Counted from the first letter of the stretch, positions 8,507-18,485 are shown. The stretch is 29,816 nt of DNA from Klebsormidium nitens (GCA_000708835.1 DF237779.1:1-29816), one strand, 5' to 3'. Numbers and translations are program-made. Notes: generated by a model not told the origin, from the letters alone.

Positions 8507-10527
8507 AGTTCGCGGCTATATAAAGAGAACGAAGTGGTCAAGAATTGAGCGACCGGGTATCAAAAGAATGATACTGGAAAGCTTCGTAAGTATCAAGAAA
8601 TACACATTGAGTTCCAGCTGAGCAAGCTCTGAAGTTGTATACAGGGCCACCGCGGGGCTCAGGAGAAACATGACAGTGATCCAAGATCAACTTAGCAATC
8701 AGACAATGGAAAAACAACATGACAGTGGAAGTGATTAAGAAGGGCTAAACCAGCTAAGAAATGGCAGCTCCTGATTCCACGTGGCCGCTCCTGGAGTCGA
8801 ACCAGGCATGGCAAGGCTCACTCGCCATTCGCACCAACAGCAAGCGGTCTGTGCAAAGGCACGTTTCTTATTGAGAGGAACTCCGAGGCCTCGATGAGGA
8901 CTCTTCAAGGAGAACAGATTCGCCTCACCCTATCGATATGGATCCGGCAGACGTCCCCGAAGTACTCCAGCATCGCATCGTCATCCTCTTGATCCTCCGT
9001 GAAAGGAGGGTCGCCGAGCTCCGGTTGAGACAAGTCCATTGTGGGCTCTCTGCCAACCGCCTCCGACTCCTTAGCCCCCTCTGTCTCCGGGGGGGTTTCG
9101 GGCTCCGATTCCTTGGAGGCCTCCAGCTGATATGACTTGCGCCTTGGTGGTGCAGCTTGACCCGCCCCACCCTCAAGCAATCGGCGCTTTATGACGCGGT
9201 TCGCGAGTTCGTCCTCCGACCCGTCTTCCTCCATCTCTGCATTCATCTGCGCATAGGCTATGAGAGGGTCGATGGGATCTTGGGTCGAGTCGTCCATCAT
9301 GTCCCGATCCTGTGAGGTCTCCTGATCCTCCGTCTCCTCCTGCCGGTCGTATTCGACCCCTTCGATATCCTCACCATCCGGCTCTTCTTCCTCCAACTCG
9401 GGTGCGTCCTCCTGTGCACAAAGTTGCAAAAAGGTGATGAAGTCAGCCGCATGTGTGACCCTTGCAAATGTTCCTCATGGAAAGCTTGAGAGATCGTCGG
9501 TGCTTGACAAAAAGCACAGATTTTTTGAGATGCACTCGTTGTGCTCAGTAAAAGAAGCGAGTCCAGCTACCGCAATAGAACACCGAATATTTGCCTCATT
9601 GCTTTGAGAGTGTCTGTGGTAGAAACTCACCATAAACATGTTCGCTTCTGTGCTCAAACTCTCCTCCGGGCCGTTCGAGTGGAGCGCCTGCGAAGCCTCC
9701 TCATCCATGGAAGCTTGCTCGGGCGGCTGCAGCTTTCCACTAGGAGCCTCCACTGACAGCTGCGAGCAAGCGGTGGCTCCTGCCAGACCTGTGGCCACGC
9801 GATGAGCCTTCCGCGCCTTCTTTTTCTTTGCAGGTCGTCTCAGCTCAGCGATGGGGGTGCCGTCATCTGACGAGCAGCCCGCTAGTCTATCTGACGGATT
9901 TTCCACCTCTTGAATTGCCTGCGATTTGAGCAGGAAACATCGGGCGCAACGTTAGCAAGCTCATTGTGTGTCACCTTCCTCTTGAGAGAGGTGAAGCATG
10001 TTGATATGCGGAGGGGTTGAAGGAGGGAAAAGCAGGGGCTGCGCCCAGAAGCACGAGACTCGGTCCTCACCAAAACGAAGGCCGCTCGAGGTTGGCGCAA
10101 CCTATGACGAAGGTGTCAAGGGGGCTGGCGTCATGTTCAGGCTGTTCAGGCTTTTGCACAAACTTTCTCATGGAACAAAGAGACACGTGGCAGTTTCAGG
10201 ATGTTCAAGGCTTTCTACGTACATTTTTTGCAAACCTCGTTCTTAAGCACCTCTATATGTCCTTCACACAAGCGTTTTTACTGGTTTCAAGGCAACTTCT
10301 GGCCTTGTGTAATCTTGCTAGCTCACCAGCTGGTTCGTCTCGAGGCAAGCGCTCGTTCTTTCAGCGGCATCATGCTGAGGCTCTCCGATCAGAGCCACCG
10401 GCAGGCGCAGATTCCTTTGGAACTCTGCAAACTCTTCCGTAGATTGCAAGCCGTGGAGCGGTTGTGCTGTCATCCTAGCAATCAGCGATGGGGGGTCGCT
10501 GAGAAGCAAAGCTTTGAGGAGGCAGCG
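8345..10527 (-). CDS. Probable 5' exons of the primase-helicase gene (acidic/basic N-terminal region)
   Basis: Four exons with GT/AG borders are all in phase 0: 10327-10527, 9631-9918, 8929-9411 and 8345-8515. The last would join in frame to the Prim-Pol exon at 7975, adding up to 381 aa (a possible start is the ATG at 10473). They encode low-complexity, highly charged sequence: a basic cluster (RRPAKKKKARKAHR), a long acidic part (PELEEEEPDGEDIEG) and a duplicated TPPVAMGTEQEVEVP repeat. The second copy of the system at 14720-17138 has the same layout, acidic exons in phase 0 leading into Prim-Pol, and this is the main support for the join. Such regions are typically disordered; the Lys cluster could be a nuclear signal. 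Exons before 10527 may be missing, and the join to 7975 is inference. Confidence 0.5.
8783..8849 (-). other. tRNA-like segment with B-box, probably a tRNA-derived relic
   Basis: On the minus strand a perfect T-arm (CCTGG-TTCGACT-CCAGG) matches the RNA polymerase III B-box GGTTCGANNCC. It is followed by AGCGGCC, which pairs at six of seven positions with GACCGCT 60 bases upstream. An A-box-like TGGTGCGAATGG lies between them, and a 5-bp stem with a 7-base loop sits where the anticodon arm should be (GAG in the loop). The D-arm and variable region are too short for a standard tRNA. It lies in a putative intron (8516-8928). Confidence 0.35.
10133..10210 (+). repeat. Single copy of the intron repeat unit
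   Basis: This is a well-preserved single unit (ATGTTCAGGCTGTTCAGGC, then TTTTGCACAAACTTTCTCA, then GACACGTGGCAG). It is in plus orientation within the putative intron 9919-10326. It is the most upstream member of the family and a likely example of the unexpanded state. Confidence 0.8.
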
Positions 10528-10830
10528 CTGCACTTGCGATGATGCTTTTGTTGCGCCCCTGAACGGCTGGTGGGCAATAGGTTGACAAAGAGAGAGGCAA
10601 GAGAGTGCTCAGTTAGAGCACCTTCTCCACCAATCGGAGCCTTCTAGAGCATGTTGGCCGACCGCCGGGCGTGCCAAGTCAGCTTCGGCGGTCGGTTCCG
10701 GGAAGGGAACCGCAACCGCAGCCGCTTTAAAAAGACCGTCGACGCGCGATCGAACGGTCGGGAATCACCCGGGGCATGCGGACCTGTGAGTTTTCCTGCA
10801 TGTGCCGCCTAACTTTCTTCCAATCATTGG

Positions 10831-10920
10831 TGCTCGAGCGTAGTTTGTGACAGTCTGAGATAGATTTTGACGCTCGAGCGTAGTTTTTGACGCTCGAGCG
10901 TAGTTTTTGACAGTCTGAAA
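10831..10920 (+). repeat. Iterated CGCTCGAGCG palindrome block
   Basis: The 20-bp unit CGCTCGAGCGTAGTTTTTGA is present in tandem at 10871 and 10891, with a third related copy at about 10831. It is interspersed with a second motif, GACAGTCTGA, at about 10849 and 10909. CGCTCGAGCG is itself a 10-bp palindrome. The block sits between the two divergent gene systems, immediately before the element starting at about 10927. Confidence 0.8.
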
Positions 10921-10926
10921 GGGTCA

Positions 10927-11602
10927 CCCAAAACCGGCAGCCGGCGGCACTGATGCAACCGCATTTGCATTTCGACGGCGCAACCGGGTCGATCTCTGAG
11001 GACCGCACGACCATCGGGCCGGGGGGGACACGCGTCAGCTATCGAGCGGCTGAAAATAAGGTTGAACAGGCTTCATTTGGTTTGCTGTTAGCATTTCAGG
11101 ATAGCGTGCAATTGTGGAAGGAGTGGGAGTTCATGCATGATAGCGCAGCATTACCTGGTACTCGGCACCCTACGCCGAGAGTTAGAGGCTGGTACGGCGA
11201 TACTATACATATGCTAGGTGGTCTTGGCTATCGTACTGCAGACCTGCTGCGCTTAGGCGAGTGGGATCTTCCATCGATGATATCTGATCTGCAGCGACGT
11301 TATTTGACGGGCTCGCACAGATTGGGGTCAGCCAGACAGACTTACGATAGATTGAGAGATTGGGATAGTTATACTTTTGCTCCGTNNNNNNNNNNNNNNN
11401 NNNNNATCGGTACATGGATTTGTTTGTTGGCCACTCCGCATATAGTCTGCGTCATTTTATAGGCCATAGGAATCAGCAGAGGGTTGCTAGCTTTGTTAGA
11501 GAGGCGTTTAGGACTCGAGATTACATTCAGACCTTGTCTCATGAGCCACCCAAGGCTCCTACGGGACTTTAAAATAAATTGATTGATTGATTGATTGATT
11601 GA
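10927..11602 (+). mobile_element. Unidentified element with ORF and (TTGA)6 tail
   Basis: A second copy starts at about 29661, and sequence similarity between them begins abruptly at CCCAAAACCGGCAG. An ORF runs from the ATG at 10953 (LHFDGA, TTIGPGGTR, AAENKVEQASFG, GWYGDTIHMLGG) to the 20-N gap. It resumes after the gap in another frame (YMDLFVGHSAYSLRHF) to a TAA at 11570-11572; the true gap length should be a multiple of three if the gene is intact. Just after the stop come AAAATAAA and six TTGA repeats, the kind of simple-repeat tail seen at the 3' end of non-LTR retrotransposons. The FDGA and AENKVE strings loosely recall RNase H motifs, but I do not claim that. Conservation between copies at the protein level supports coding. 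Confidence 0.5.
11386..11405. other. Assembly gap of 20 N
   Basis: Twenty N bases interrupt the ORF of the element at 10927-11602. The round number suggests a placeholder rather than a measured length, so frame relations across it are unreliable. Confidence 0.98.
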
Positions 11603-14078
11603 GTGTGAGTCAGCACGGCCAGCAGCTTCAGCTTCGGACAGGAGAAACAGGACAGACGGGCTTTTAGCTATTGCCCCCGGCTCCAGCTAGGATGAGCGAC
11701 GGTGTCAGCAACAACCTTCAAGTTTTAAGGCTTGAAGCTTTGAAGGGTCCAAAGAGGCTACAGACTCCGTCCTATGGTGGATAATTGGGATCATCCCATG
11801 CTGAGCTAAGTTGAACTTTGAAGTTTGGCTCTATTAGGCTGAGCATCTCAATGTTCGAACATCTCTAGGACAGAAGACAGAGGCTGGACCGTCGGCGTCA
11901 CCGCAAAGTTCCAACTTGTGCTCATCTTGAATCCAGTGATTTAGTGGCTTACATATTGAGGGCACAGGATCTCACCATGGCCTGTCATCGGTTTTGTTGT
12001 CCCACTGCGCGACTGGTCAGGTTCAAGTATACTTAAGGTCACGTTGAGGTACCGAAATACGTAAGAGCAAATCAGAAAAGCTATACAGACAAGCTGAGGG
12101 AAGCAGCTAGAGTTGGCTGATTGCTCGGTGGCTGCTCACCAGGAGGATTCTGCTGGCAAAGCAAAACCTTCTGGGGGGGGGCGAGCTGTCTGAAAAGTGC
12201 TCCCGCAGGAGGGGCGCAGGTGAGCGCTTGCAAGCGGCTGGCAGTGGCACTTGTGCAAATTGGATTCAGGTAGGTCTACAGAAGGCTCAGCTGTTAAGGG
12301 CCAGCAGCTTCCAGCAGAGCTTGCAATTGGTGACTTTCTTGCAGATTCGAATTGGAAGATACATAACTTTATTTTTGATATCTGACTGAGTATTCAATAA
12401 GCTTCAGAACCTGGGTCATGGAATGCGCTTCCGTATTGGTTCACTCAAGACAGAATTGAGGATGACATTCCAGCCCTTCTGTCTGAAACTGCAACAAGGT
12501 CAGACGAGCGTGTGATTGTTTGATGCGTTCAGACGATCTTGCAGCCATGAGCAGGGGTACACAATTCCCATGAGTGATCTTTTTAGATGAGTCGGCAGAG
12601 GGATTCGCAGCACACCCTAATGCAGAGTGTGGGGTTGCAAGAATGTTCGGTGTGAGACCCTTCTCAACACGTATCATTCCAAGCATATTCACTTCGGGGT
12701 TGGAGCAAAAGCTGGTCAAGAGTCTTGTGGTCCCTTCCAGTGTTGAAGGAAATCATGTGTGAGTATCAGTGCACTGCACCCGCTTGGCTTTTGCTGAGGA
12801 TGGATACTGATATGCTTTTTGTTGGTCACCTTGTTTTGACTTACTGGGAGCAGCTGACTTCGACTGACTGGGGGCAGCTGGCTTGCCAGCTAGGGGGTAG
12901 CTAGTGTGGGCCAGCATGTCATGCCTTTCAAGCGCCAGCATCAGAGTCAGTCAAAGTGTCGGCGGCATTTACGATGTTGCCGTCGAGCGGCTTGCAGTAA
13001 AGCCTTTTTGGCTTCGGATGTGCAGAGCAGAGCGGGGCGCATGCAGGGTGGTTTGCTGACTAGCACTCTGGCATTTGTTCTGATCTAGTCTTGTCTCCGG
13101 TGGCAATCATTTCCAGGAATAGAATATCAGAGCAAAAGCCTCAGCACAGCAAACAGCGCAGTAAATAACGCAAAACATCAATGTGAGATATAGACGATGC
13201 TGGTAGGTTGCTGTTGAGGTGACTCTTCAACTGAGAACACAGGAAACGCATGACCACGTCAGCATTAACCAAGCCCTACAAGTCTTGTCACAAACCAAAC
13301 CTGATCGAGTACTCAGAATGGCAATAGTTTTGTGCATTTCAAGTCATGTGGACCTTCAGACTTGCCGTTGCGCAAGCTGTCTTGGCCTACTCTTTTTTGC
13401 TTGCCGATGGACTCGTCTTCTGGGTAGGCATGAACCATAGCTCATTCTTATGCTTTTTTCTGTGTTGCCGCCAGAGATGAGGAGTTCAACACTTGCACTA
13501 AAAAAATATGTGAAATCCATTAGATAAGACCGTGGCACCTGCATCAGGGAGCCCCAATACGGGAGCCTGGCCCGAGCCTGATCACAGCGTTGATTTTTCA
13601 ATTGCAGTTACTCGTGTGTTGATAGCACCGCCTTATTGCGTTGGAGCAGCCCACCTCCATCCAGGGCAATCCAGCCTCCGATCGGAGCAAGAGGTTGCCT
13701 CAACCGCCAGGTTTGTACTTATGGGTTCGCTTCTGTGATTGGACCATACTGTTTCAGAACGCTTCTGCCTTGTGGGCTTCTTGGCCCGAATTGACATCGT
13801 CTTGGTCTTGACATGGGCTTCTTTGTCCAGATGATTTACAGGCCTGCTATATTTGATGTTGTATAAGGTTTGCATATGTATGCAAAGGTCATGGAGGGCT
13901 GTCAAGACAAAGTCTGACAGGCTGAAGCGATTAGCCACAAGCAGGCAATAATATCTATTAAGTACCAGCTACACTTTGCTGTCCTAAAAACCATCCACCT
14001 ATTCTTTGATAACACTTGTCACTTGCTTTCGTTTGTTGTATCTCTCAGCTTCAAGGACGCTCAAGTCATCTGGTTAAA
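11603..14078. other. 2.5-kb stretch without a supportable gene
   Basis: Only short ORFs occur here, on both strands, with no recognisable motif and no conserved splice pattern. One minor tandem duplication lies near 12838-12885 (two ~24-bp copies around CTGGGGGCAGCTG). The stretch separates the two divergent copies of the primase system and may hold promoters or decayed sequence. Confidence 0.5.
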
Positions 14079-14129
14079 ATGCCAAGAGCTCAAGTTTGCA
14101 TCCTGCGGAAATGCAGGATCATGGATCCT

Positions 14130-14200
14130 GATGAGGCGGACCCGGGAATCAACCTGGAGGACGACAACGCCTCCAGGTTGATTCCCGGGTCCGCCTCATC
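14130..14200. repeat. Perfect 31-bp inverted repeat with 9-base loop
   Basis: Bases 14130-14160 are the exact reverse complement of 14170-14200, with ACGACAACG between. The arms include GAGGCGGACCCGGGAATC. The structure lies in the first candidate exon of the plus-strand gene, where both arms are read in frame, and it does not occur elsewhere in the window. Confidence 0.98.
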
Positions 14201-17087
14201 CGACCAGAAACATCAGCGGTTTACTGGACAACAAAGAGCAGCCAGAGGCCGGCCTCAGCGAGCACAGGGGGCTGGACAATCAGCTCCTCGCAGAGCAAGA
14301 GGCAAGAGAGGCAGCCAGCGGCGACCGCCTGTCCCACATCGAGCAGAAGTACGCGCCATCAACATCACCAACGTCAGTGGTGGTGAGTCAAGTCAGACCA
14401 CTTCTCAGGCACCAATTGTCTAGTGCACTATCCCTGGCTGGCGCTGCTTGCTTCTAGATTGCAAGCTATTCCCTTGCTGTGCCGAACTGGCTCTGTCTGC
14501 GAGGTTGCAATTACAAGTCCGGTTCAAGCAAGTTGCAGTTGATCAAAAGTGTACAGACAAGGATATCCTACAACAGCCATGCGCTTCAGAATGGAAAAAT
14601 GAGGACGTCGCCGTTTCAAGCAGGCCCCAAAACCTCTTGTATTCTTGCCTGCTGGACAGTCTTTCTCATATGGCATTCGAATTGGCTGTCGTTCTTATCC
14701 ATGTTCCTTTTTGCCACAGCCGCCGGCGGCCTTGACCCTAGAGGACCGCCTGAGAGCTGCAGAGCCTGCACCAAAAAAGAAGAAAAAGAAGAAGAAGCAA
14801 CCAGCTGTGATCGGACTGGTGAGAGGGTTGCATCCAGGAGAACGTCGCATAGTCGCATGGCTTGCGCAGAGTGTTGTGGAATGAGTTGAATGTTGGTGGC
14901 TTTTGAGCAGAGTGGTAGGCTTTCGATGGTCCTGTTGCCGTCAAGATTGCATCGCTCATCAGCAGCTCGAACGAGGCGCAGCTACCCGCCAACTCAGAAG
15001 TATGTTTCTGATCATTCCTAGTTGGCTTGGCATGCGCAGTCAATCGAGCAAGAGATGGAATTTTCCTTTCCGGACCGGCTGAGAAAGATGATACTGGCGA
15101 GTAAGGCCGAGCTTTTACGAATGTAAGTGACCAGAAAAGTCGATCCTCCCCTCCCCTCAGGCTCACTGTCTTGTTGCATTCATCGATGCCAAATCACTAT
15201 GCTTTGAACGATTGATAAGATCCGATCAATTCGTCGTGTCACAAAGCATCGAGATTCTCTTTCCACCCTTGCTGATCTGATCTGACTTGTCATTACTTCG
15301 CTTATGCAGCCTCCCGCGAACCCATACTCGCCGACGTCTCCGAAATATAACAAGGACCGCACGCTCAATGGGCCAGAGGCGTTCTATATCTTGCGCGCAG
15401 CAGATGCTGTGAGCACAAAGCGATCCCGCGTCGGTACACCGTGCGACTTCGTGCCGGGCGCTCTCAACGTCGACGACGATGAAGGGCCTTCAGCTGAGGT
15501 GGAGCCGGATCATCCACCACCACAGGCTGCTGAACGGGCCACACCCGAGGGTGTACAGGTTAGCAGAATTCAGCCCTCTTGATGCTTTGTTGAGACTTAA
15601 AAGGCCAGCCGCTGTCCCTCGTTTTGGAGCCCAATAGGTGAGGATGCATTTGTCTGCAAGGCCATAGCACTTGCCCATCCTCTCCCCGGCTTCTTGTTGC
15701 AATTGTGTAATCGCTCTAAGTCAAGAGTGCACACGTGATGGGAAGAAGCCAAACATTGTGAGCGTAAGTGGCTTCGCATTGAATCGAGCGCTCCGGTCTG
15801 TGCAGGAGGGAGATGCAACGGAGGGAGTTCCTGGCGAGCCCTCGGTGCCCGGGGAACCGGAGGCGACCTGCGGAGAATCGGGCCCCCATGCGGTGAGTCC
15901 ACCCCCCCCGCTCGGCACTGAGACTAGCAATAGGATGCTCTGTGATCGCTCTCAAGAATTGCAGGAGCGGACCCGACTCTGGAAAGTGCAACTCATTCCG
16001 GTTCTGTTTCAAAGTAGGGCTCGAAGCCTCTGTAGTTTTGCTGCTGATCACAATTGCGACTGGGTATCGAGAGGGTTCAAAGGGCATGCTCTCTGATACG
16101 CATGCTCCACATGTGCAGGAAGAGGAGCCCGCCGAGCAGCCGCATCGGCTGCAGGATCCGGATCATATCGCAGCTTTTCGGGAAGGGTTGAGACAGGAGC
16201 AGGAAGAGGCCGACTTGCAGACAGACAGGCTAGCAGCAGAGCAGGTCATTATGCCAAAAAACTCTGGATATGCAAACGTACTCTCGACCCGATTTGGATA
16301 CTTTCGATGATGTCTTGCGTCTATGTCTTATGCTCTATGCGTGAACATCGAAGGCGGCAGCGCCCATGAAATCTGCCAGTGCCAGGTCCAAAGTACATAT
16401 GACGGCAGCATGATGCGACGATCGGCATGAAAGGATATGTACACGATTTGCTTCATCATGCACCCGATTGAGGTCCTTTAGATACTCGGCTACCCGAAGA
16501 CCTACGATGTTCTGTTAATACTCGCTGACTCAACGCAGGCCGACGAGCTTGCCAAAGGTCTTCCCTCAGAAGGCCCGGAAGCGTATGAGACACGTGACTC
16601 GCCACACGACGAGCACGTGGAACATGATGTACCTCCCACGCCGGAGCATCTGACACGATCAGGGTACGAATGCTCCCCCTCGCTCTCACCTGGTGGACCG
16701 CATGTATGCCGTCTCATGTTCGATCTAGTACTTTCGAATCTCATCAGAAGGATCGTCTCTTCGTGCCCCAAACGCCGCAAGCGAATTGATCGAAACGTGC
16801 CCTCTGCTTTCCAGGGCATCGCCACGCGCTACAGAGACATTGGCTACCCCCTCTTCTCCGGCAAGATCACCTGGAGCCCGCAGACAAGGAAGAAGCGCTT
16901 CAAGTTTCCGAAGGATTGGCCGACGTGCATGCTGGCCAATTGCTTGGAGGCGTTCGTGCGCGATGGCGACGACGCTCTGATGATCAACACCACCCGCTGC
17001 GATCTCCTAGGCGTCGACATCGACGTCAAGGAAGGTGGGATGGCCGCTTGGGCGGCCATGGAGCAGGCGCACGGAGGGCCGGTCCCG

Positions 17088-17119
17088 GCGCCACGGTGCC
17101 GGGCCGGGCACCGTGGCGC
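17088..17119. repeat. Perfect 13-bp hairpin at the Prim-Pol / gene A junction
   Basis: GCGCCACGGTGCC (17088-17100) and GGCACCGTGGCGC (17107-17119) are exact reverse complements around a 6-base loop. Prim-Pol similarity ends just upstream and gene A similarity begins about 35 bp downstream, so the hairpin marks the probable deletion junction. Confidence 0.95.
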
Positions 17120-17151
17120 AGAAGCTCGGCGGTTTTGAGTGGCAGTGGTGG

Positions 17152-17331
17152 CTCATTGTGGAGTCCGATCTGATCCGGGACTATCGAACGTATCTGGATC
17201 GATTCGATGCACATGATGCCGCTGCCAAAGCGGCCAGGGCAGCTGTGGATGCCGCGCGCGAGCGGTGGTTCGAGAAGGAGATCGACAGCAAGTTTAAGAG
17301 CTCGTTGGCATACCGGCGCGGTGTAGCGTAG
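17152..17331 (+). pseudogene. Gene A, copy 2: C-terminal fragment
   Basis: The frame reads SDLIRDYRTYLDRFDAHDA through AAKAARAAVDAARERWFEKE to a stop at 17331, matching the C-terminus of gene A copy 1 (1908 to about 2060). The N-terminal two thirds are missing. Here the frame is continuous where copy 1 is shifted. It is followed by about 95 bp similar to the A-B spacer of copy 1, then gene B. Confidence 0.7.
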
Positions 17332-17426
17332 CACGTAGAACTTCAATCGGACTAGGCCTTGCGCGAGGCGTTCGTTTGGCACCCGTTTTTTGATCTGCCC
17401 TAAAGTAAGATAAAAACGTTCACACC

Positions 17427-17870
17427 ATGCAGAGTGTGATCGATACACACATAAGGAGGTCCGATCAGGTGGAATTGTACTATCGAGAATGCCCTGGATA
17501 AAGCATTAGGCCGAATAAAGAGAACGTACGAAGAAGAACGAGGCACAAGCATGATCCTTAAACTGGGTGGATCGCCGGTTTGAAAGGATTTCTCCCCCCT
17601 CATTCCATGCATGACCTGGTCAAGGTCGTCCATTTGGGAGTCAAGAGAGCAGGAGTACGAGCGCACACATGCCACGATCCACATCATCTTCTTGTAGAGT
17701 GGGGCGATGTGCTCAAGAAATCCACACGCCCGCAAGTCACATTCGACAAGCATGCTAAGCTTCTAGAGCATGCAACAGCAGATGGGGGACCGCGATATAT
17801 ATTCAACGGAGACCGTGGTGCGCCAGTTCCGATGTTGGATGCAATGAGCAACCCTTCAAGGTTTTACTAG
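17427..17870 (+). pseudogene. Gene B, copy 2: broken by two opposite frameshifts
   Basis: The ATG at 17427 starts a frame like gene B (MQSVIDTHIRRSDQVELYY) that stops after 24 codons. Compared with copy 1 there is one extra base near 17494 and one missing base near 17573. From about 17580 the gene B frame is restored (PPHSMHDLVKVV, DPHHLLVEWGDVL) and runs to a stop at 17870. The middle ~80 bases are therefore out of frame, so this copy is most likely non-functional. Confidence 0.75.
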
Positions 17871-18029
17871 GCTTATACTGGGATGTCATGCATCAAGGCT
17901 TCATAATTCGACGATCATGCTTTTTTGCAGTTGAAATGTACGAGCATTCATAAGTGCACAGCATGCTTGCGAGCCTATGAGGGCGTATGCTCTTCAATTT
18001 AATCACAATCCATCTCACATTGACCGCGG

Positions 18030-18485
18030 ATGGGATCATGTGCAACCAATGAGAGTTTTGCTCTTATTGCCAGCATCTTACTTAAAAATTCTATCACATT
18101 GAAGGAAGCTGCTTCTGCTGCACGCACGTGCAAGGCAGCCAATCAGATGATGGGCACACGATTGAAAGACGATGCAGCGCTCCAGATAATCTCTCAATCA
18201 TCTGGTTGTCAGATCATACGTTTTTCGGGTGAATGGAAGAAATGCACAGCTCCAGCATGCCCAAACCTCACGGAAGGTCGATACCCGCTCGAGCCTTCGA
18301 TTGGCCGTGTTGTGTGCGAGTATTGTTGGGTACCATTTGAACTTTCCTTGATCGGCCGACTTTGGGACAAGATATGCATGCAAGCAATAGCAACATGGAA
18401 TCCAAGACTTAAGGCATGCTCAGGAACGAAGCTTATTCCTCTTGTCCTTACTCAAAACGGGCCCTTTATGTATATGTCTATCTGA
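18030..18485 (+). CDS. Small F-box-like / zinc-motif ORF, 151 aa
   Basis: This intact frame starts at the ATG at 18030. The first 50 residues (FALIASILLKNSITLKEAAS, ARTCKAANQMMG) have the spacing of leucines and the late Cys-Lys typical of F-box helices, but lack the usual Leu-Pro start. The second half has a possible zinc site, CTAPACPN ... CEYC, spaced about 21 residues. An F-box protein would recruit a target to an SCF ubiquitin ligase. That function is a guess from pattern only. It lies 160 bp after broken gene B on the same strand, so it may be part of the same element or a host gene. Confidence 0.45.
   Translation: MGSCATNESFALIASILLKNSITLKEAASAARTCKAANQMMGTRLKDDAALQIISQSSGCQIIRFSGEWKKCTAPACPNLTEGRYPLEPSIGRVVCEYCWVPFELSLIGRLWDKICMQAIATWNPRLKACSGTKLIPLVLTQNGPFMYMSI

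Larger units (their letters stand above)
14079..17138 (+). pseudogene. Second copy of the acidic N-terminus plus truncated Prim-Pol gene
   Basis: Supported exons, all phase 0 with GT/AG borders, are 14720-14818, 15310-15558, 15806-15892, 16119-16244, 16539-16703 and 16815-17138. A first exon from the ATG at 14079 to about 14381 is likely, but its junction to 14720 is not in phase 0, so an exon is missing or mis-set. The exons encode a lysine run (PAPKKKKKKKK), acidic low-complexity sequence and then a Prim-Pol domain start (GIATRYRDIGYPLFSG, DDALMIN, LGVDIDVKEGGM). The DxD motif is present. Sequence homologous to the rest of Prim-Pol, the zinc motif and the helicase is absent: after MEQAHGGPV the frame enters a hairpin and stops at 17138. 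This looks like an internally deleted copy of the left-hand gene, inverted relative to it. Confidence 0.6.

Noticed and set aside
8783-8849. Functional tRNA-Leu gene
   Set aside because: At 67 nt it is too short, with a poor D-arm and a pyrimidine after the anticodon; kept only as a tRNA-like relic.
10953-11462. Assigning the element ORF to an RNase H or tyrosine recombinase family
   Set aside because: Only short fragments (FDGA, SLRHF) resemble those families and the catalytic pattern is incomplete; the N gap prevents a full reading.
12441-13938. Short ORFs on both strands in the central spacer
   Set aside because: No motif, no homologous copy in the window and no convincing splice sites.
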